Part shown: in pieces, positions 17,167 through 26,647 of the stretch
Layout of the letters: every line of letters begins with the position of its first letter
Position numbering within the stretch: position 1 is the first letter of the stretch
Source of the DNA: Chlamydiia bacterium
GTDB taxonomy: Bacteria; Chlamydiota; Chlamydiia; Chlamydiales; GCA-2402025
NCBI GenBank assembly: GCA_030427725.1
Contig: JAUICV010000001.1
Span: 62,001 to 126,000 of the forward strand
Direction of reading: 5' to 3'
DNA length: 64,000 nt
The notes under the pieces: model-generated
What the model was told of the DNA's origin: nothing
What the model saw: only the letters and a program-made list of their open reading frames with translations
Database searches by the model: none
Position numbers and translations under genes: made by a program

Positions 17167-18129
17167 TTGGTGTTAGTTAACTTGCTGTTTCGTTTCTTTT
17201 CTGTTTTTCTTCTGCTACTTGTTAGTAGTGGATGTTCTTACGCTGCGCAAACTTCTGCTAAGACGACAAACAAGGTTCAGCAAAAAAACAAGGTAGTTGT
17301 CCACAAAAAAACGGTAAAAGCTCCTCTTAAAAAGCCCGTAAAGCCTGTTAGTAAAAAATCTCAGGGCGCAACAAAGTCACCCAAAGCGAAATCCGCAGCT
17401 CCTATAAAAAAGGTTGCTTCGAAAAAAACAACACCAAAAGCTGCTAAACAGGTAAAGAAAACTGCAGTAGTTCCAAAATCTAAGACAACACCATCAAAGA
17501 AAACACCTCCGAAAAAAATTGTTTCTACAAAAAGGACCTCTCCTCGGGTTCATTCAGTAAAAAAGAAAAGCTTTCAGTCGGAGCGTTTAATTATCTTAGA
17601 TGCAGGGCATGGTGGTTATGATTTGGGTTGCAGACTCGCTTCGTGTAATGAAAAATCACTGGCGTTATCGACGACCTTGATGGCTAAAAAATATCTGAAT
17701 GAAAAGGGTTATAAAGTGATACTCACTCGTAGTCGTGATGTTTTTTTAACGCTAAAAAGAAGAACTCAGATTGCAAATGAGACCAAGAGTAAGCTTTTTG
17801 TCAGTTTTCACTTCAACGCAGCAAAAAATACTGCAGCAAAGGGGATAGAAGTTTTTTATTACCAATCAAAAGATAAGTGGAGATCAAATTCTTCTAAAAA
17901 ATTAGCTGTTCGTGTGCTTTCAAAAATGATTGATCGAACAGGAGCTAATAATAGAGGAGTTAAAGTTGGTAATTTTCATGTGATTCGAGAGACTAAAATG
18001 CCTGCTGTTTTAATAGAGGGGGGATTTATTACACATGAAGGCGAAAGGAATAAATTAAAGGACATCAACTATCGATCCAAGCTAGCTAGAGCGGTGGCCG
18101 ATGGGATCGACAGTTACTTTAACCTTTAA
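17167..18129 (+). CDS. amiA: N-acetylmuramoyl-L-alanine amidase (Amidase_3) with Lys-rich linker
   Basis: This is a periplasmic zinc amidase that cleaves the bond between MurNAc and L-Ala in peptidoglycan; in Chlamydia AmiA supports division. The protein starts with a hydrophobic signal segment (about 4-22) ending near SSGCSYAA, which is only a weak lipobox. A striking Lys/Ala/Pro/Thr-rich linker (about 30-135) follows, similar in composition to histone H1-like proteins. The catalytic domain then shows ILDAGHGGYD, a conserved Glu (NEKSLAL), VSFHFNA and IEGGFITH, which together supply the zinc and catalytic residues. The start is uncertain: TTG at 17167 or GTG at 17170 both fit. The gene occupies the CT268 position, but it is separated from murE by gmd and a terminator. 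Confidence 0.9.
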   Translation: MVLVNLLFRFFSVFLLLLVSSGCSYAAQTSAKTTNKVQQKNKVVVHKKTVKAPLKKPVKPVSKKSQGATKSPKAKSAAPIKKVASKKTTPKAAKQVKKTAVVPKSKTTPSKKTPPKKIVSTKRTSPRVHSVKKKSFQSERLIILDAGHGGYDLGCRLASCNEKSLALSTTLMAKKYLNEKGYKVILTRSRDVFLTLKRRTQIANETKSKLFVSFHFNAAKNTAAKGIEVFYYQSKDKWRSNSSKKLAVRVLSKMIDRTGANNRGVKVGNFHVIRETKMPAVLIEGGFITHEGERNKLKDINYRSKLARAVADGIDSYFNL

Positions 18130-18133
18130 AATT

Positions 18134-18207
18134 CGTTCTCGGCGAGACTCGAACACGCGACCTGCTGCTTAGGAGGCAGCCGCTCTATCCAACTGAGCTA
18201 CGAGAAC
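18134..18207 (-). tRNA. tRNA-Arg (anticodon CCT)
   Basis: On the minus strand a complete 74-nt cloverleaf can be drawn. The acceptor stem GTTCTCG pairs with CGAGAAC, the D arm contains GCTCAGTTGGATAGAGC, the anticodon stem GCTGC/GCAGC encloses the loop CTCCTAA (anticodon CCT, reading AGG), and the T arm contains GTTCGAGTC. CCA is not encoded. It begins four bases past the amiA stop and is antisense to both neighbours. Confidence 0.95.
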
Positions 18208-18325
18208 GTGAACTTAATTCAAACGACACATTTTAGTTGAGACAGCCTGTTTGTCTCAAGGGTTTTCCTTAAATCTTTATATGGTGTATAACGGTCAAAT
18301 TCTAGGTGAAGTTGGAGATAGTAAA

Positions 18326-19783
18326 ATGAGTGAAAGTCAGGTTGCAGATATTGGTCTGATTGGTTTAGCCGTCATGGGCCAAAATCTTGTCATGAATATG
18401 AATGATCATGGTTTTAAAGTAGCAGTTTTCAACAGAACTGTTTCAAAAGTTGATGATTTTATGGAAAAGGCTGCTAAGGGGTCTCAGGTTGTAGGGACTA
18501 AGTCTTTAGAAGAATTTTTCAAAGCTCTTAAAAGACCAAGAAAAGTCATGTTTATGGTCAAAGCTGGTAAGCCTGTAGATATGCTCATAGAAGAATGTCT
18601 CCCATTCATGGAAGAAGGAGATATCATTATTGATGGGGGTAATTCACATTTTCCCGATACAGAAAGAAGATATCAAGAGTGTAAAGATAAAGGCATCCTT
18701 TATATGGGAACTGGAATTTCCGGAGGTGAAGAAGGTGCTAGACATGGGCCGTCTATCATGCCAGGAGGAAATCCAGATGCGTGGCCACATGTTAAACCAA
18801 TCTTTCAGGCAATTTCTGCCAAATCAGAAGATGGTGAACCGTGTTGTGACTGGGTTGGAGAAGGTGGAGCTGGTCACTATGTAAAAATGGTTCATAACGG
18901 GATAGAATATGGTGATATGCAAGTTATCTGCGAAGCCTATCATTTATTAAGCTCTGTTTTAGAGTGCTCAGCGGATAAGCTTCATGAGATTTTTGATACT
19001 TGGAACAAAACGGAATTAGATAGTTACCTCGTAGAAATTACGAGTCAGATTTTTGCTTATAAAGAAGATGGCAAACCACTTTTAGATAGTATATTAGATG
19101 TTGCTGGGCAAAAAGGAACTGGTAAGTGGACTGGTATATCAGCTTTAGAGCATGGCATGCCAGTAACGTTAATTGGAGAAGCTGTTTTTGCTAGATGTTT
19201 ATCTTCTCTAAAAGAAGAACGTACTCAGCTTAGCAAGTTATATTCAGCTCCTGGTAAATCCCTTGAAGGCAATAAAGAGCAGATGGTTGAAAAAATCAGA
19301 CAAGCGCTTTATGCCTCTAAGATCATTTCCTATGCTCAAGGATTTATGCTTATGAGGGCGGCAGCAACTGAACATAATTGGAACTTAAACTATGGCTCCA
19401 TAGCTTTAATGTGGAGAGGGGGCTGTATCATAAGAAGTAAATTTTTGGGAAAAATTAAGGAGGCTTTCGATAAAAACCGTGAGCTGAAGTCACTGCTTTT
19501 TGATGACTTTTTTAAAGACGCAATTACTTCTTGTGAAAGCAGTTGGAGAGAAGTTGTCTCTATGGCAGCCTTAAATGGTATTCCTATGCCATGTTTTTCT
19601 ACAGCTCTATCATTTTTTGATGGTTATAGAACTGAAAGGCTTCCAGCGAATCTTTTACAAGCTCAAAGAGATTTCTTTGGGGCTCACACATATGAAAGAA
19701 TTGATAAGCCAAGAGGCGAGTTTTTTCATACAAACTGGACAGGCAAAGGGGGAGATGTAAGCTCATCTTCGTATAGCGCATAA
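18326..19783 (+). CDS. gnd: 6-phosphogluconate dehydrogenase (decarboxylating)
   Basis: This is a pentose phosphate pathway enzyme that converts 6-phosphogluconate and NADP+ to ribulose 5-phosphate, CO2 and NADPH. The N-terminal Rossmann motif GLAVMGQNL, the substrate-binding GTGISGGEEGARHGPSIMPG and KMVHNGIEYGDMQ, and the C-terminal SGGCI-like RGGCIIRSKFL segment are clear. The reading frame extends upstream to 18251, but the ATG at 18326 is preceded by GGAG with good spacing and gives the usual N-terminus, for 485 residues. gnd converges on lepA; C. trachomatis has the same neighbours (CT063-CT064). A hairpin lies just after the stop. Confidence 0.95.
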   Translation: MSESQVADIGLIGLAVMGQNLVMNMNDHGFKVAVFNRTVSKVDDFMEKAAKGSQVVGTKSLEEFFKALKRPRKVMFMVKAGKPVDMLIEECLPFMEEGDIIIDGGNSHFPDTERRYQECKDKGILYMGTGISGGEEGARHGPSIMPGGNPDAWPHVKPIFQAISAKSEDGEPCCDWVGEGGAGHYVKMVHNGIEYGDMQVICEAYHLLSSVLECSADKLHEIFDTWNKTELDSYLVEITSQIFAYKEDGKPLLDSILDVAGQKGTGKWTGISALEHGMPVTLIGEAVFARCLSSLKEERTQLSKLYSAPGKSLEGNKEQMVEKIRQALYASKIISYAQGFMLMRAAATEHNWNLNYGSIALMWRGGCIIRSKFLGKIKEAFDKNRELKSLLFDDFFKDAITSCESSWREVVSMAALNGIPMPCFSTALSFFDGYRTERLPANLLQAQRDFFGAHTYERIDKPRGEFFHTNWTGKGGDVSSSSYSA

Positions 19784-19794
19784 GATAAGCTATT

Positions 19795-19818
19795 GGCAGA
19801 AGCTTTTACTCTTCTGCC
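19795..19818 (+). terminator. Hairpin between gnd and lepA
   Basis: An 8-bp perfect stem, GGCAGAAG with CTTCTGCC, encloses an 8-base loop and is followed by TTTA. It overlaps the last codons of the convergent lepA gene and may terminate gnd transcription. Confidence 0.5.
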
Positions 19819-21617
19819 TTTAAGACTTCCATGAAAGCGGATTGAGGGATATTGACTTTTCCAATTTCTTTCATTCGCTTTTTACCTTTCTTCTGCTTTT
19901 CCCAAAGTTTTCTCTTTCTTGTGATATCACCACCGTAACATTTGGCAGTGACGTTTTTTGACAAAGCAGAGAGTGTTTCCCTTGCGACAATTTTTCCGCC
20001 AATTGCAGCTTGAATAGGTACTTTGAATTGTTGACGAGGAATAACTTCTTTTAGTTTTTTGCAAATAGCGCGGCCCTTTGCTTCGGCTTTGCTTCTATGA
20101 ACCAAGCAAGAAAAGGCATCAACTGTTTCAGCGTTAACTTTAACTTCTAGCTTTATGATTTCACCAATATCATATTTGCTAAACTCATAGTCGAAAGAGG
20201 CATATCCTTTTGTGATAGACTTTAGCTTATCATTGAAATCGGTAATAATTTCGTTCATCGGGAAATCGTAAGAGAGCATCACACGAGTACTATCTAACGT
20301 TTCGGTCTTTGTTGGGATACCTCGTTTATCGGTTGCCAAACTCATGATTGGCCCCATGAACTCACTGGGAGTCATGATATGGCATTTCACCCAAGGCTCT
20401 TCTATGAAATCAATTGTTGCAGGATCTGGGAAGTGAACAGGGTTATCGATTAGTTTTTCTTTACCATTTGAAAGAGAGACCTTGTAGACAACGCTTGGCG
20501 CTGTCGTGATGATGTCTAAGTCAAATTCTCTTTGGAGCCTTTCAAACGTAATTTCTAAGTGTAATAGTCCTAAAAAACCACATCTAAATCCAAATCCAAG
20601 CGCTAAGGAGCTTTCTTGTTCAACATGCAGGGCAGAGTCATTAAGTTGAAGTTTAACAAGAGCATCTCTTAAAGCTTCAAAATCGGAAGAGTCAATGGGG
20701 TAGATTCCTGCAAAAACTACCGGTTGGATCAGCTTGAATCCTGGTAGGGGTTCTTTAGCAGGATCTTTATGAGTTGTGACGGTGTCTCCAATTTTTACAT
20801 CAGAGGTTTTTTTTATATTGGCATTGATAAAGCCCACTTCTCCAGGCTTTAATGAATCAACAATTTTTTCTTCAGGCGAAAAGACTCCAACGTCAATGAC
20901 TTCAAAATTTTTATCTGTTGCCATCATTTTAATAAGAGTTTTTTTCTTAATCTCTCCACTTATAACTCTAACGTATACTAAAACACCTCTGTATGGGTCG
21001 TAGTGGCTATCAAAAATTAAAGCTTTTAACTCGTTTGTTTCATCTGGTTTTGGAGATGGAAATTCTTTAATAATACCTTCCAAGATCTCCTCAATTCCTA
21101 TTCCTGTTTTTGCAGAAGCTAGAACAGCATTTGTAGTATCTAGACCGATAACATCTTCAATCTGTTTTTTTGCACTTTCAGGGTCCGCTGCGGGTAAATC
21201 TACCTTGTTGATAACGGGAAGAATTTCTAAGTCTCTATCTATCGCTAAATGAACGTTTGCTAAACTTTGAGCTTGAACTCCTTGCGCTGCATCAATGACT
21301 AGTAAGGCTCCTTCGCAAGCTGATAGAGATCTAGATACTTCATAAGAGAAATCAACATGACCGGGTGTGTCGATGAAATTGATTTGATACGTGTGCCCAT
21401 CTTTTGCATTGTAATACATCGTAACAGGGTGGGCTTTGATTGTGATTCCACGTTCTCTTTCAAGTTCCATGTCATCTAATAGCTGTTGCTGCATGTCTCT
21501 TTGTTCTACAGCTCCAGTAAACTCTAAAAGCCTATCTGCTATTGTAGATTTACCGTGATCTATGTGAGCTATGATCGAAAAATTTCTGATATACTTGGGA
21601 TTATAATGATAAGTCAT
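19806..21617 (-). CDS. lepA: Elongation factor 4 (LepA GTPase)
   Basis: LepA is a ribosome-associated translational GTPase. The G motifs [17 protein letters not shown] and [10 protein letters not shown] are present, domains II and III follow, and the LepA-specific C-terminal domain contains [22 protein letters not shown]. At 603 residues the length is typical. The start [22 protein letters not shown] matches the usual N-terminus of the family. In C. trachomatis lepA (CT064) lies between gnd and the first ADP/ATP translocase; here an Inc-like gene lies between lepA and the translocase. Confidence 0.97.
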   Translation of the reverse strand: MTYHYNPKYIRNFSIIAHIDHGKSTIADRLLEFTGAVEQRDMQQQLLDDMELERERGITIKAHPVTMYYNAKDGHTYQINFIDTPGHVDFSYEVSRSLSACEGALLVIDAAQGVQAQSLANVHLAIDRDLEILPVINKVDLPAADPESAKKQIEDVIGLDTTNAVLASAKTGIGIEEILEGIIKEFPSPKPDETNELKALIFDSHYDPYRGVLVYVRVISGEIKKKTLIKMMATDKNFEVIDVGVFSPEEKIVDSLKPGEVGFINANIKKTSDVKIGDTVTTHKDPAKEPLPGFKLIQPVVFAGIYPIDSSDFEALRDALVKLQLNDSALHVEQESSLALGFGFRCGFLGLLHLEITFERLQREFDLDIITTAPSVVYKVSLSNGKEKLIDNPVHFPDPATIDFIEEPWVKCHIMTPSEFMGPIMSLATDKRGIPTKTETLDSTRVMLSYDFPMNEIITDFNDKLKSITKGYASFDYEFSKYDIGEIIKLEVKVNAETVDAFSCLVHRSKAEAKGRAICKKLKEVIPRQQFKVPIQAAIGGKIVARETLSALSKNVTAKCYGGDITRKRKLWEKQKKGKKRMKEIGKVNIPQSAFMEVLKAEE

Positions 21618-21802
21618 GGTAGTTACATGGGTTAGAAATCCTCTATAGAATATCTAAAATGATAGATTCAAATCAAGCTTGTAACGTCCAGATAAAATTC
21701 TTGTAACCACTTAAATCAAATTTAAATTTTTGTTTGAGTTTATAGAGGTCACTAATTAGTATTCCCGGTCTTTTCCCGACAGCTAAAAAAAGGAGTCGAT
21801 TT

Positions 21803-22762
21803 GTGATGAATATTGGATGTTTAAAGCAGCAAGCAGATAGCTTGTTTAATTATGTAACTGGGCCTGATTTATATAGTTCGATTTTTAGTAGTCCAAAACA
21901 TAACTTAAATTCGAGAGTTGTAGAACAGTTTTCAGGAAAGCAGAAAAACTCAGCTTTATTTAAGAATATTGGAGCTGTAGCGCTCGCTGTTGCAAGTGTT
22001 GCTTTAGCAGCTATTGCTATTACTGTTATAGCAACAGCTGCAATCACTCCTGCATCTATAGCGTATGCGGGGTTTGCTCTATGCACTTCAATATACACAG
22101 GTATAGAGGCTATAAGAAACTTTAGTTCTGGTGTTAAGAAAGTTATGCCGCTTTCTGTATACGAGCATTACCAAGAGTTGAAAAACAAGAGTGTTGAAGA
22201 GTTAGGTCAGGTGTATGAAAGGTATGCTGGATGTAATTTTAATGAGCAATTTTCTGAAGAAGATATAAGTCTTTTCCAAAAAGAAACAGGTTACTCAGAC
22301 TGTAGAGCTCTTTTAAGACTTTTAGCATATACAAAGTCTAGCTTCTATCTTTATGAAAACCAGTCTGAGAAATTTGATGACTTTGTGGATAGTTGGGATT
22401 TTATTAGCTTCAGCGATTCCAATGAAAAGAAAGCTGATAGAGCTTTCGATGCAAGCTTCAGAGCTTTTAATAAGTTTTTAATGAGAGACTATATCCCTCT
22501 TAAGTTACATGCGGCTTTTTTATCGTTTTTACTAAGAAATCCAACAGATAAGGGAGATAATATTCGCTCTTTTGGGGACTATTATCCTGTTATGGATGAT
22601 TTAAATGAGAGATTAGATATTGAGCAGATGCCTATTTTTAGGTTTGATGATGTAGATTCGGGAACGATTTCAGCGGAAGAGATCTGCTATTCAAACTCTG
22701 ACGATAGGGAAATTTGCAAAAGGTGTAGTGTTCTTGAGTTGTCGGAATATTTATTTGGGTAG
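21803..22762 (+). CDS. Putative inclusion membrane (Inc-like) protein
   Basis: This 319-residue protein has no signal peptide and shows the diagnostic topology of chlamydial Inc proteins. A hydrophilic N-terminus of about 50 residues is followed by two closely spaced hydrophobic helices (about 54-81 and 83-103, rich in Ala and Ile) that would form a hairpin in the inclusion membrane. A long charged C-terminal part (about 110-319) would then face the host cytosol. It starts at GTG 21803 or the adjacent ATG 21806, with AGGAG 7-10 bases upstream. It is inserted between lepA and the translocase gene, which are neighbours in C. trachomatis, and ends before a strong bidirectional terminator. The Inc assignment is structural only. 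Confidence 0.6.
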   Translation: MMNIGCLKQQADSLFNYVTGPDLYSSIFSSPKHNLNSRVVEQFSGKQKNSALFKNIGAVALAVASVALAAIAITVIATAAITPASIAYAGFALCTSIYTGIEAIRNFSSGVKKVMPLSVYEHYQELKNKSVEELGQVYERYAGCNFNEQFSEEDISLFQKETGYSDCRALLRLLAYTKSSFYLYENQSEKFDDFVDSWDFISFSDSNEKKADRAFDASFRAFNKFLMRDYIPLKLHAAFLSFLLRNPTDKGDNIRSFGDYYPVMDDLNERLDIEQMPIFRFDDVDSGTISAEEICYSNSDDREICKRCSVLELSEYLFG

Positions 22763-22784
22763 AAGGTGCGCTGGTGCTAGTAAT

Positions 22785-22823
22785 AAAAAAAGCCTTAAGA
22801 GGGATCCTCTTAAGGCTTTTTTG
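22785..22823. terminator. Bidirectional intrinsic terminator
   Basis: A perfect 12-bp stem, AGCCTTAAGAGG with CCTCTTAAGGCT (22791-22817), has a three-base loop, A-run on the left and T-run on the right. It serves both the Inc-like gene and the convergent translocase gene. Confidence 0.9.
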
Positions 22824-22844
22824 TTGTAAGAAGCTAAGCTTTTT

Positions 22845-24446
22845 TTAAGAAGTTGTTGTAACTTCTTCTTTTGCTTTTGCTTCAGACGCAACTTTAGCTA
22901 AAGTCTCTGTTTGAGCTTCAGCAGCTTCACTTTTAGCTCTTTCAAGCTCTTTTTCTTGTGAAATTGCATGGAACTGTTTGTTTAGAGATTTAGCAGCTGC
23001 CATCCATCCCAGGATAACGACTAGAAGGATAACACCAACATATGGAGTCATTGCAGCAATTGATCCTAAACCAATGATAAGACCTTGTTGGATCAGTGAT
23101 CCACCAGACTTACCAAGTCTTGCTCCTACAACATCAATAGCAGCTTTACCTTTAACCTTTTGTTCTTGGTCTAGAGGAATATATGCCATTTCTTTTGTTG
23201 GATCAAACAGTGAGTATTTACATGATTTACTCATAATATTTTGGACCATACCAAAAACAACCGCTAGCATTAGAGGTGTTGTTCCTATATGAGCAATCAC
23301 TCCTGCTAGAGAATCTCTAAAGATCACAAAAGCAAAGAATGCAGATCCTGTTAGAAGTAAGATAACAGGTGTTGTTAGGGCAGCAAATCCCCATCCAAGT
23401 CTTCTGATAACATTTCCACCTACGAAAAGCATCATAAGGATAGTTAAAATACCTGTGGTCTGTGAAAACGTTCCCATAAATGAGTTGTAATCATTTGGGT
23501 TAGGGTATTGCAGTTTAAGCTGGCTTTTCCATGTAACTTCAACCAAGTTAATGCAGATCCCGTAAGACAATACAAGAACAGCTAGGCTTCCAATATATTT
23601 TGATCTTACTAGATATAAGAAGCTCTCTTTTAGAGATAGTTTTGGCTTTTCTTTCTTTTTCTTTTTAGGTTCAGTATTAGCAAATCTTGGATCTGTTAAA
23701 ACATGTTTGTTGATATACCAGTAAATTCCCATGATTAGAAATCCTGAAAGAACAACTAAAGACATAAGACTTCTTAGTGTAACTCCCCATGCATCAACAT
23801 CAGCCGGTAGTTGGCTTCTGATGCTAGATAGTTTTTTTACACACCATCCTGCGATGATTAAAGAGAAGTTTGCTCCCATACCAAATAGGGAATAGAATCT
23901 TTTTGATTCAGATACTTTTGTAGTATCGTTAGCAAATCCCCAGAAAAGCAGTGAAAGCGCGACGCTTCCCCAAAGCTCTGACATGACGTAAAACAGAGAG
24001 AAGGTCCAGTTTCTAAAGATCGCAATCAGACCTTTGAATCCAGCTGGTAAAACAGCTTGAAGTTTATCTGCGAAGTCAGTTGGGTGTAATGTTTCTCTAA
24101 GTGGATAGATCACAAAGGCAAACAAAGCAAAGAATGCCACAAACGGAGAGATTGTAGCGTAAAATAGAGCTTGCTTGTTCAGTTTGTTAGCTAACTTAGA
24201 GTAGATGATCATAAAGAAAACAGCAAAAGGTAAAACTCCCCAAACTTTCAAGAATGGTATTGCTTCAGCGCCAGAATTTGGAGCTGTAACAATTAAAGAG
24301 TCTTTTGTGTCTCTTAGAACTGTATAGTTAAACAAAATTAAGAAAAACAAAAAGAGCATCGGAAGGAGTTTTTTTAGCTCAAAATTATGAATTGGCCAAA
24401 AAATTGATCTCCACTTTCCAAACTCAGCTGTTTGTGTCTGTGCCAT
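22845..24446 (-). CDS. ATP/ADP translocase (NTT family)
   Basis: This is a nucleotide transport protein of the rickettsial/chlamydial/plastid type that exchanges bacterial ADP for host ATP, the hallmark of energy parasitism. About eleven to twelve transmembrane helices are visible across 533 residues. The N-terminal WPIHNFELKKLLPM and FNYTVLRDTKDSLIVT segments and the later FDPTKEMAYIPLD are highly characteristic of the family. The C-terminal tail is Ala/Glu/Lys-rich. The ATG at 24446 has AGGAA eight bases upstream and is preferred to a TTG two codons earlier. The position next to lepA matches CT065, the ATP/ADP exchanger Npt1. Exact substrate specificity cannot be read from sequence alone. 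Confidence 0.95.
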   Translation of the reverse strand: MAQTQTAEFGKWRSIFWPIHNFELKKLLPMLFLFFLILFNYTVLRDTKDSLIVTAPNSGAEAIPFLKVWGVLPFAVFFMIIYSKLANKLNKQALFYATISPFVAFFALFAFVIYPLRETLHPTDFADKLQAVLPAGFKGLIAIFRNWTFSLFYVMSELWGSVALSLLFWGFANDTTKVSESKRFYSLFGMGANFSLIIAGWCVKKLSSIRSQLPADVDAWGVTLRSLMSLVVLSGFLIMGIYWYINKHVLTDPRFANTEPKKKKKEKPKLSLKESFLYLVRSKYIGSLAVLVLSYGICINLVEVTWKSQLKLQYPNPNDYNSFMGTFSQTTGILTILMMLFVGGNVIRRLGWGFAALTTPVILLLTGSAFFAFVIFRDSLAGVIAHIGTTPLMLAVVFGMVQNIMSKSCKYSLFDPTKEMAYIPLDQEQKVKGKAAIDVVGARLGKSGGSLIQQGLIIGLGSIAAMTPYVGVILLVVILGWMAAAKSLNKQFHAISQEKELERAKSEAAEAQTETLAKVASEAKAKEEVTTTS

Positions 24447-24651
24447 AAACAAGGTTCCTAAGTTAAAGACAAGTTAATAAAAATATGAAAAAGTTTGATT
24501 GTTTGGGATGGGAAGTTTCTCTGTTCTCGAAGGATTCCCTCCATTACATCAAGCTAGGTATTTTAGTTCATTTTGAATAAAAATCAAACAAAATTTGCTG
24601 GAAAGGTGTGCGTGAAAGAAATATTTGATTATTATATTTTTTAATAAAAAA

Positions 24652-24681
24652 AAGGCGGAGATTGCAAAAAATCGCCGCCTT
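24652..24681 (-). terminator. Terminator of the CT066-like gene
   Basis: A 12-bp stem with one mismatch pairs AAGGCGGAGATT with AATCGCCGCCTT around a six-base loop. On the minus strand it is followed by a run of eight T, so it terminates the gene at 24706-25242. Confidence 0.8.
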
Positions 24682-24705
24682 GACAAATAAAAATTAGATT
24701 ATATC

Positions 24706-25242
24706 TTATGAACCAGATAGAAAGTGAGAAAGTTCTGATGTAATTGAAGAAGCGAGAGCTTGGTGTGCGTTACAAGCTTCTACATAGTGGTTCCAGAGTT
24801 CATGATCAACGCTGCCTTGTCTAATCATTTGAATAAGCTCTCTCTTACAAGAGGCTAGTGATTTTTTAGGGCTTAAAACTGAAATCATTTCTTTATCACC
24901 AGCTAGGCGTGCCATGTTTAAAAGTCTGTCTAGTTGGCCTTTAGTGAAGGTGATATGATCGCGGCGCTTTCTAGATCCCCTAGGAGCTCTTTGTTTAGGA
25001 GGGACGATAGTTGGGCGATTTGGAGAGATGATGAATTTATCAATCATAGAAGATAGTTCGGTTGGTTTCTTGATTTTCATCTTTCTAAGAGTGAAGTGAT
25101 GAATATAACCTCCGGTAGACACAGGGATGTATTTGCAAAGATCGTTTTCCTTTTTTCCACCAACTTTTTTAATAGCTTTTTCAATCATGGATTCAAGCTC
25201 TTTTAAGCTTGTTTTTTTTGATTCGTTTTGAGAGTTAGACAT
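24706..25242 (-). CDS. Conserved chlamydial hypothetical protein (CT066-like)
   Basis: This 178-residue soluble protein has a Lys-rich N-terminal half and a basic central patch (PRGSRKRRDH at about residues 88-97), which suggests nucleic-acid binding. No signal peptide or membrane segment is seen, and no domain is recognised with confidence. It lies between the ADP/ATP translocase and the ytg locus, the same place as CT066 in C. trachomatis. It starts with a good AAGGTGA sequence upstream of the ATG and has its own terminator. Function unknown; the name rests on position and size. Confidence 0.6.
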   Translation of the reverse strand: MSNSQNESKKTSLKELESMIEKAIKKVGGKKENDLCKYIPVSTGGYIHHFTLRKMKIKKPTELSSMIDKFIISPNRPTIVPPKQRAPRGSRKRRDHITFTKGQLDRLLNMARLAGDKEMISVLSPKKSLASCKRELIQMIRQGSVDHELWNHYVEACNAHQALASSITSELSHFLSGS

Positions 25243-25627
25243 TGTTTCACCTTCCTTTGTCTAAAGGTTTTTTTATAATTTAAAAATTTAGAATCTATGT
25301 TAGTGGTTTGTGAGAATAAAAATCAAATAGTTTTATTTGGTTTTTATTAAATCATCCCTGTTTTACTTTTGATTGTAAATTTCTTTAAATTAAATCTTGT
25401 TGATTAGTTTTTAATTAAAGGAATATTTAACAACAAAATTGCTCGATTGTCATATATTTTTATACATAATTTCTTGAATTCTAAAATCAGAAGGTTTTTT
25501 TTTCAAGGGTCATAAAATATATTTATAATATTTTTGATTTAAGCAAATGAAAGTATTATTTTTTTTCTGTGATTGATGGATGTTTTGGTCTATGATGTTA
25601 AGTGATTATATAAGGCGTGATTAAGGA
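25243..25627. other. AT-rich divergent intergenic region
   Basis: These 385 bases separate the CT066-like gene from the mrp gene and should hold both promoters. The sequence is extremely AT-rich with many A and T tracts and no open frame of note. I see no convincing hexamer pair, hairpin or RNA gene. Confidence 0.5.
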
Positions 25628-26647
25628 ATGATCAAAAATATAATAGCGGTAGCTGCCGGGAAAGGAGGAGTTGGTAAGACTTCAATTTCGTTGTTAATAG
25701 CAGAGCTCTTAAAAAAGAGAGGTCATGCAGTTGGGTTGTTTGATGCCGATTTATACGGTCCATCGATAGGCTGTCTGTTACAGCCTGATTCAACCCCATA
25801 CAATAAAGAGGCAAAGGTTGTCCCAGCTATTTGTAGAGGAATTAAATATATATCTTCGGCATTTTTTGGTTATGATAAAAACCCAGCAACAATTCGCGCT
25901 CCTGTAGCGAATCAAATGATCAACCAGTTTATTCATCAAGTTGAGTGGGGCTTTTTGGATTATATGATTGTGGATTTTCCTCCAGGGACTGGAGACATTC
26001 AACTAACTTTAATGCAACAGCTCAAATTTGATGGGGCAATATTAGTTTCTACACCTCAGTTAGTAGCCTTGAAAGATGTTGAAAAAGCTTATTTGATGTT
26101 TTCTAGTATGAATGTCGAAGTATTGGGGCTTTTAGAGAATATGAGCTTTTTGGATCTTCCTAAGAAAATTTATCCATTTGGGAAGGGGAATTCAAAGACG
26201 TTTTGTATAGAAAATAAAATCGAACTTTTAGGTCAATTGCCAATAGATGAATCTCTTTCCAAAGGTTTAGATGAGAATAAAAGCTTGGTTTTGGAGGCCT
26301 CAAAGAGGACGGTTGAGATATTAGATAAGGCTTTAGGTAAGGTTTTAGACAAACTAGCAAAAGTTGAACCATCTATTGAAAGAGTTGTTTGGGATAGAGG
26401 ATGTACCAGTTTCAGTATAATTTGGAAGAGTGGTAGAAAACAAACATTTGATTTAAACACAGTGCAGAGCCATTGTCCTTGTTCTAGATGTAGTAAAAAA
26501 AATCAACATACAAAAAATGAGTCTTTATCGGTTTTTTCTATAGAAGAAGTTGGAATGTATGCCCTGCAAGTAGAGTTTAATTTTGGATGTTCCAAGGGGG
26601 TGTATCCTTTTACTCTCTTAAAAAAACTTGGAGTCGATAGTGATTAA
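25628..26647 (+). CDS. mrp: Mrp/ApbC-type P-loop ATPase fused to a DUF971 domain
   Basis: This is an iron-sulfur cluster carrier-type ATPase. The deviant Walker A KGGVGKTS lies at residues 13-20, and the family's LFDADLYGPSIG and DFPPGTGDIQLTL segments follow. The central region that in Mrp/Nbp35 carries the CPxC pair binding a bridging cluster reads NMSFLDLPKKIYPFG, so those cysteines are missing. The C-terminal third (about 250-339) is a DUF971/GBBH-like domain with HCPCSRC. The gene starts a probable operon: the ytgA gene begins inside its last codons. Fe-S delivery is the family role; whether this version still binds a cluster is open. Confidence 0.85.
   Translation: MIKNIIAVAAGKGGVGKTSISLLIAELLKKRGHAVGLFDADLYGPSIGCLLQPDSTPYNKEAKVVPAICRGIKYISSAFFGYDKNPATIRAPVANQMINQFIHQVEWGFLDYMIVDFPPGTGDIQLTLMQQLKFDGAILVSTPQLVALKDVEKAYLMFSSMNVEVLGLLENMSFLDLPKKIYPFGKGNSKTFCIENKIELLGQLPIDESLSKGLDENKSLVLEASKRTVEILDKALGKVLDKLAKVEPSIERVVWDRGCTSFSIIWKSGRKQTFDLNTVQSHCPCSRCSKKNQHTKNESLSVFSIEEVGMYALQVEFNFGCSKGVYPFTLLKKLGVDSD

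Noticed and set aside
17167-18129. AmiA as a lipoprotein
   Set aside because: The SSGC segment lacks the Leu/Val/Ile expected three residues before the cysteine, so I describe an ordinary or weak signal instead.
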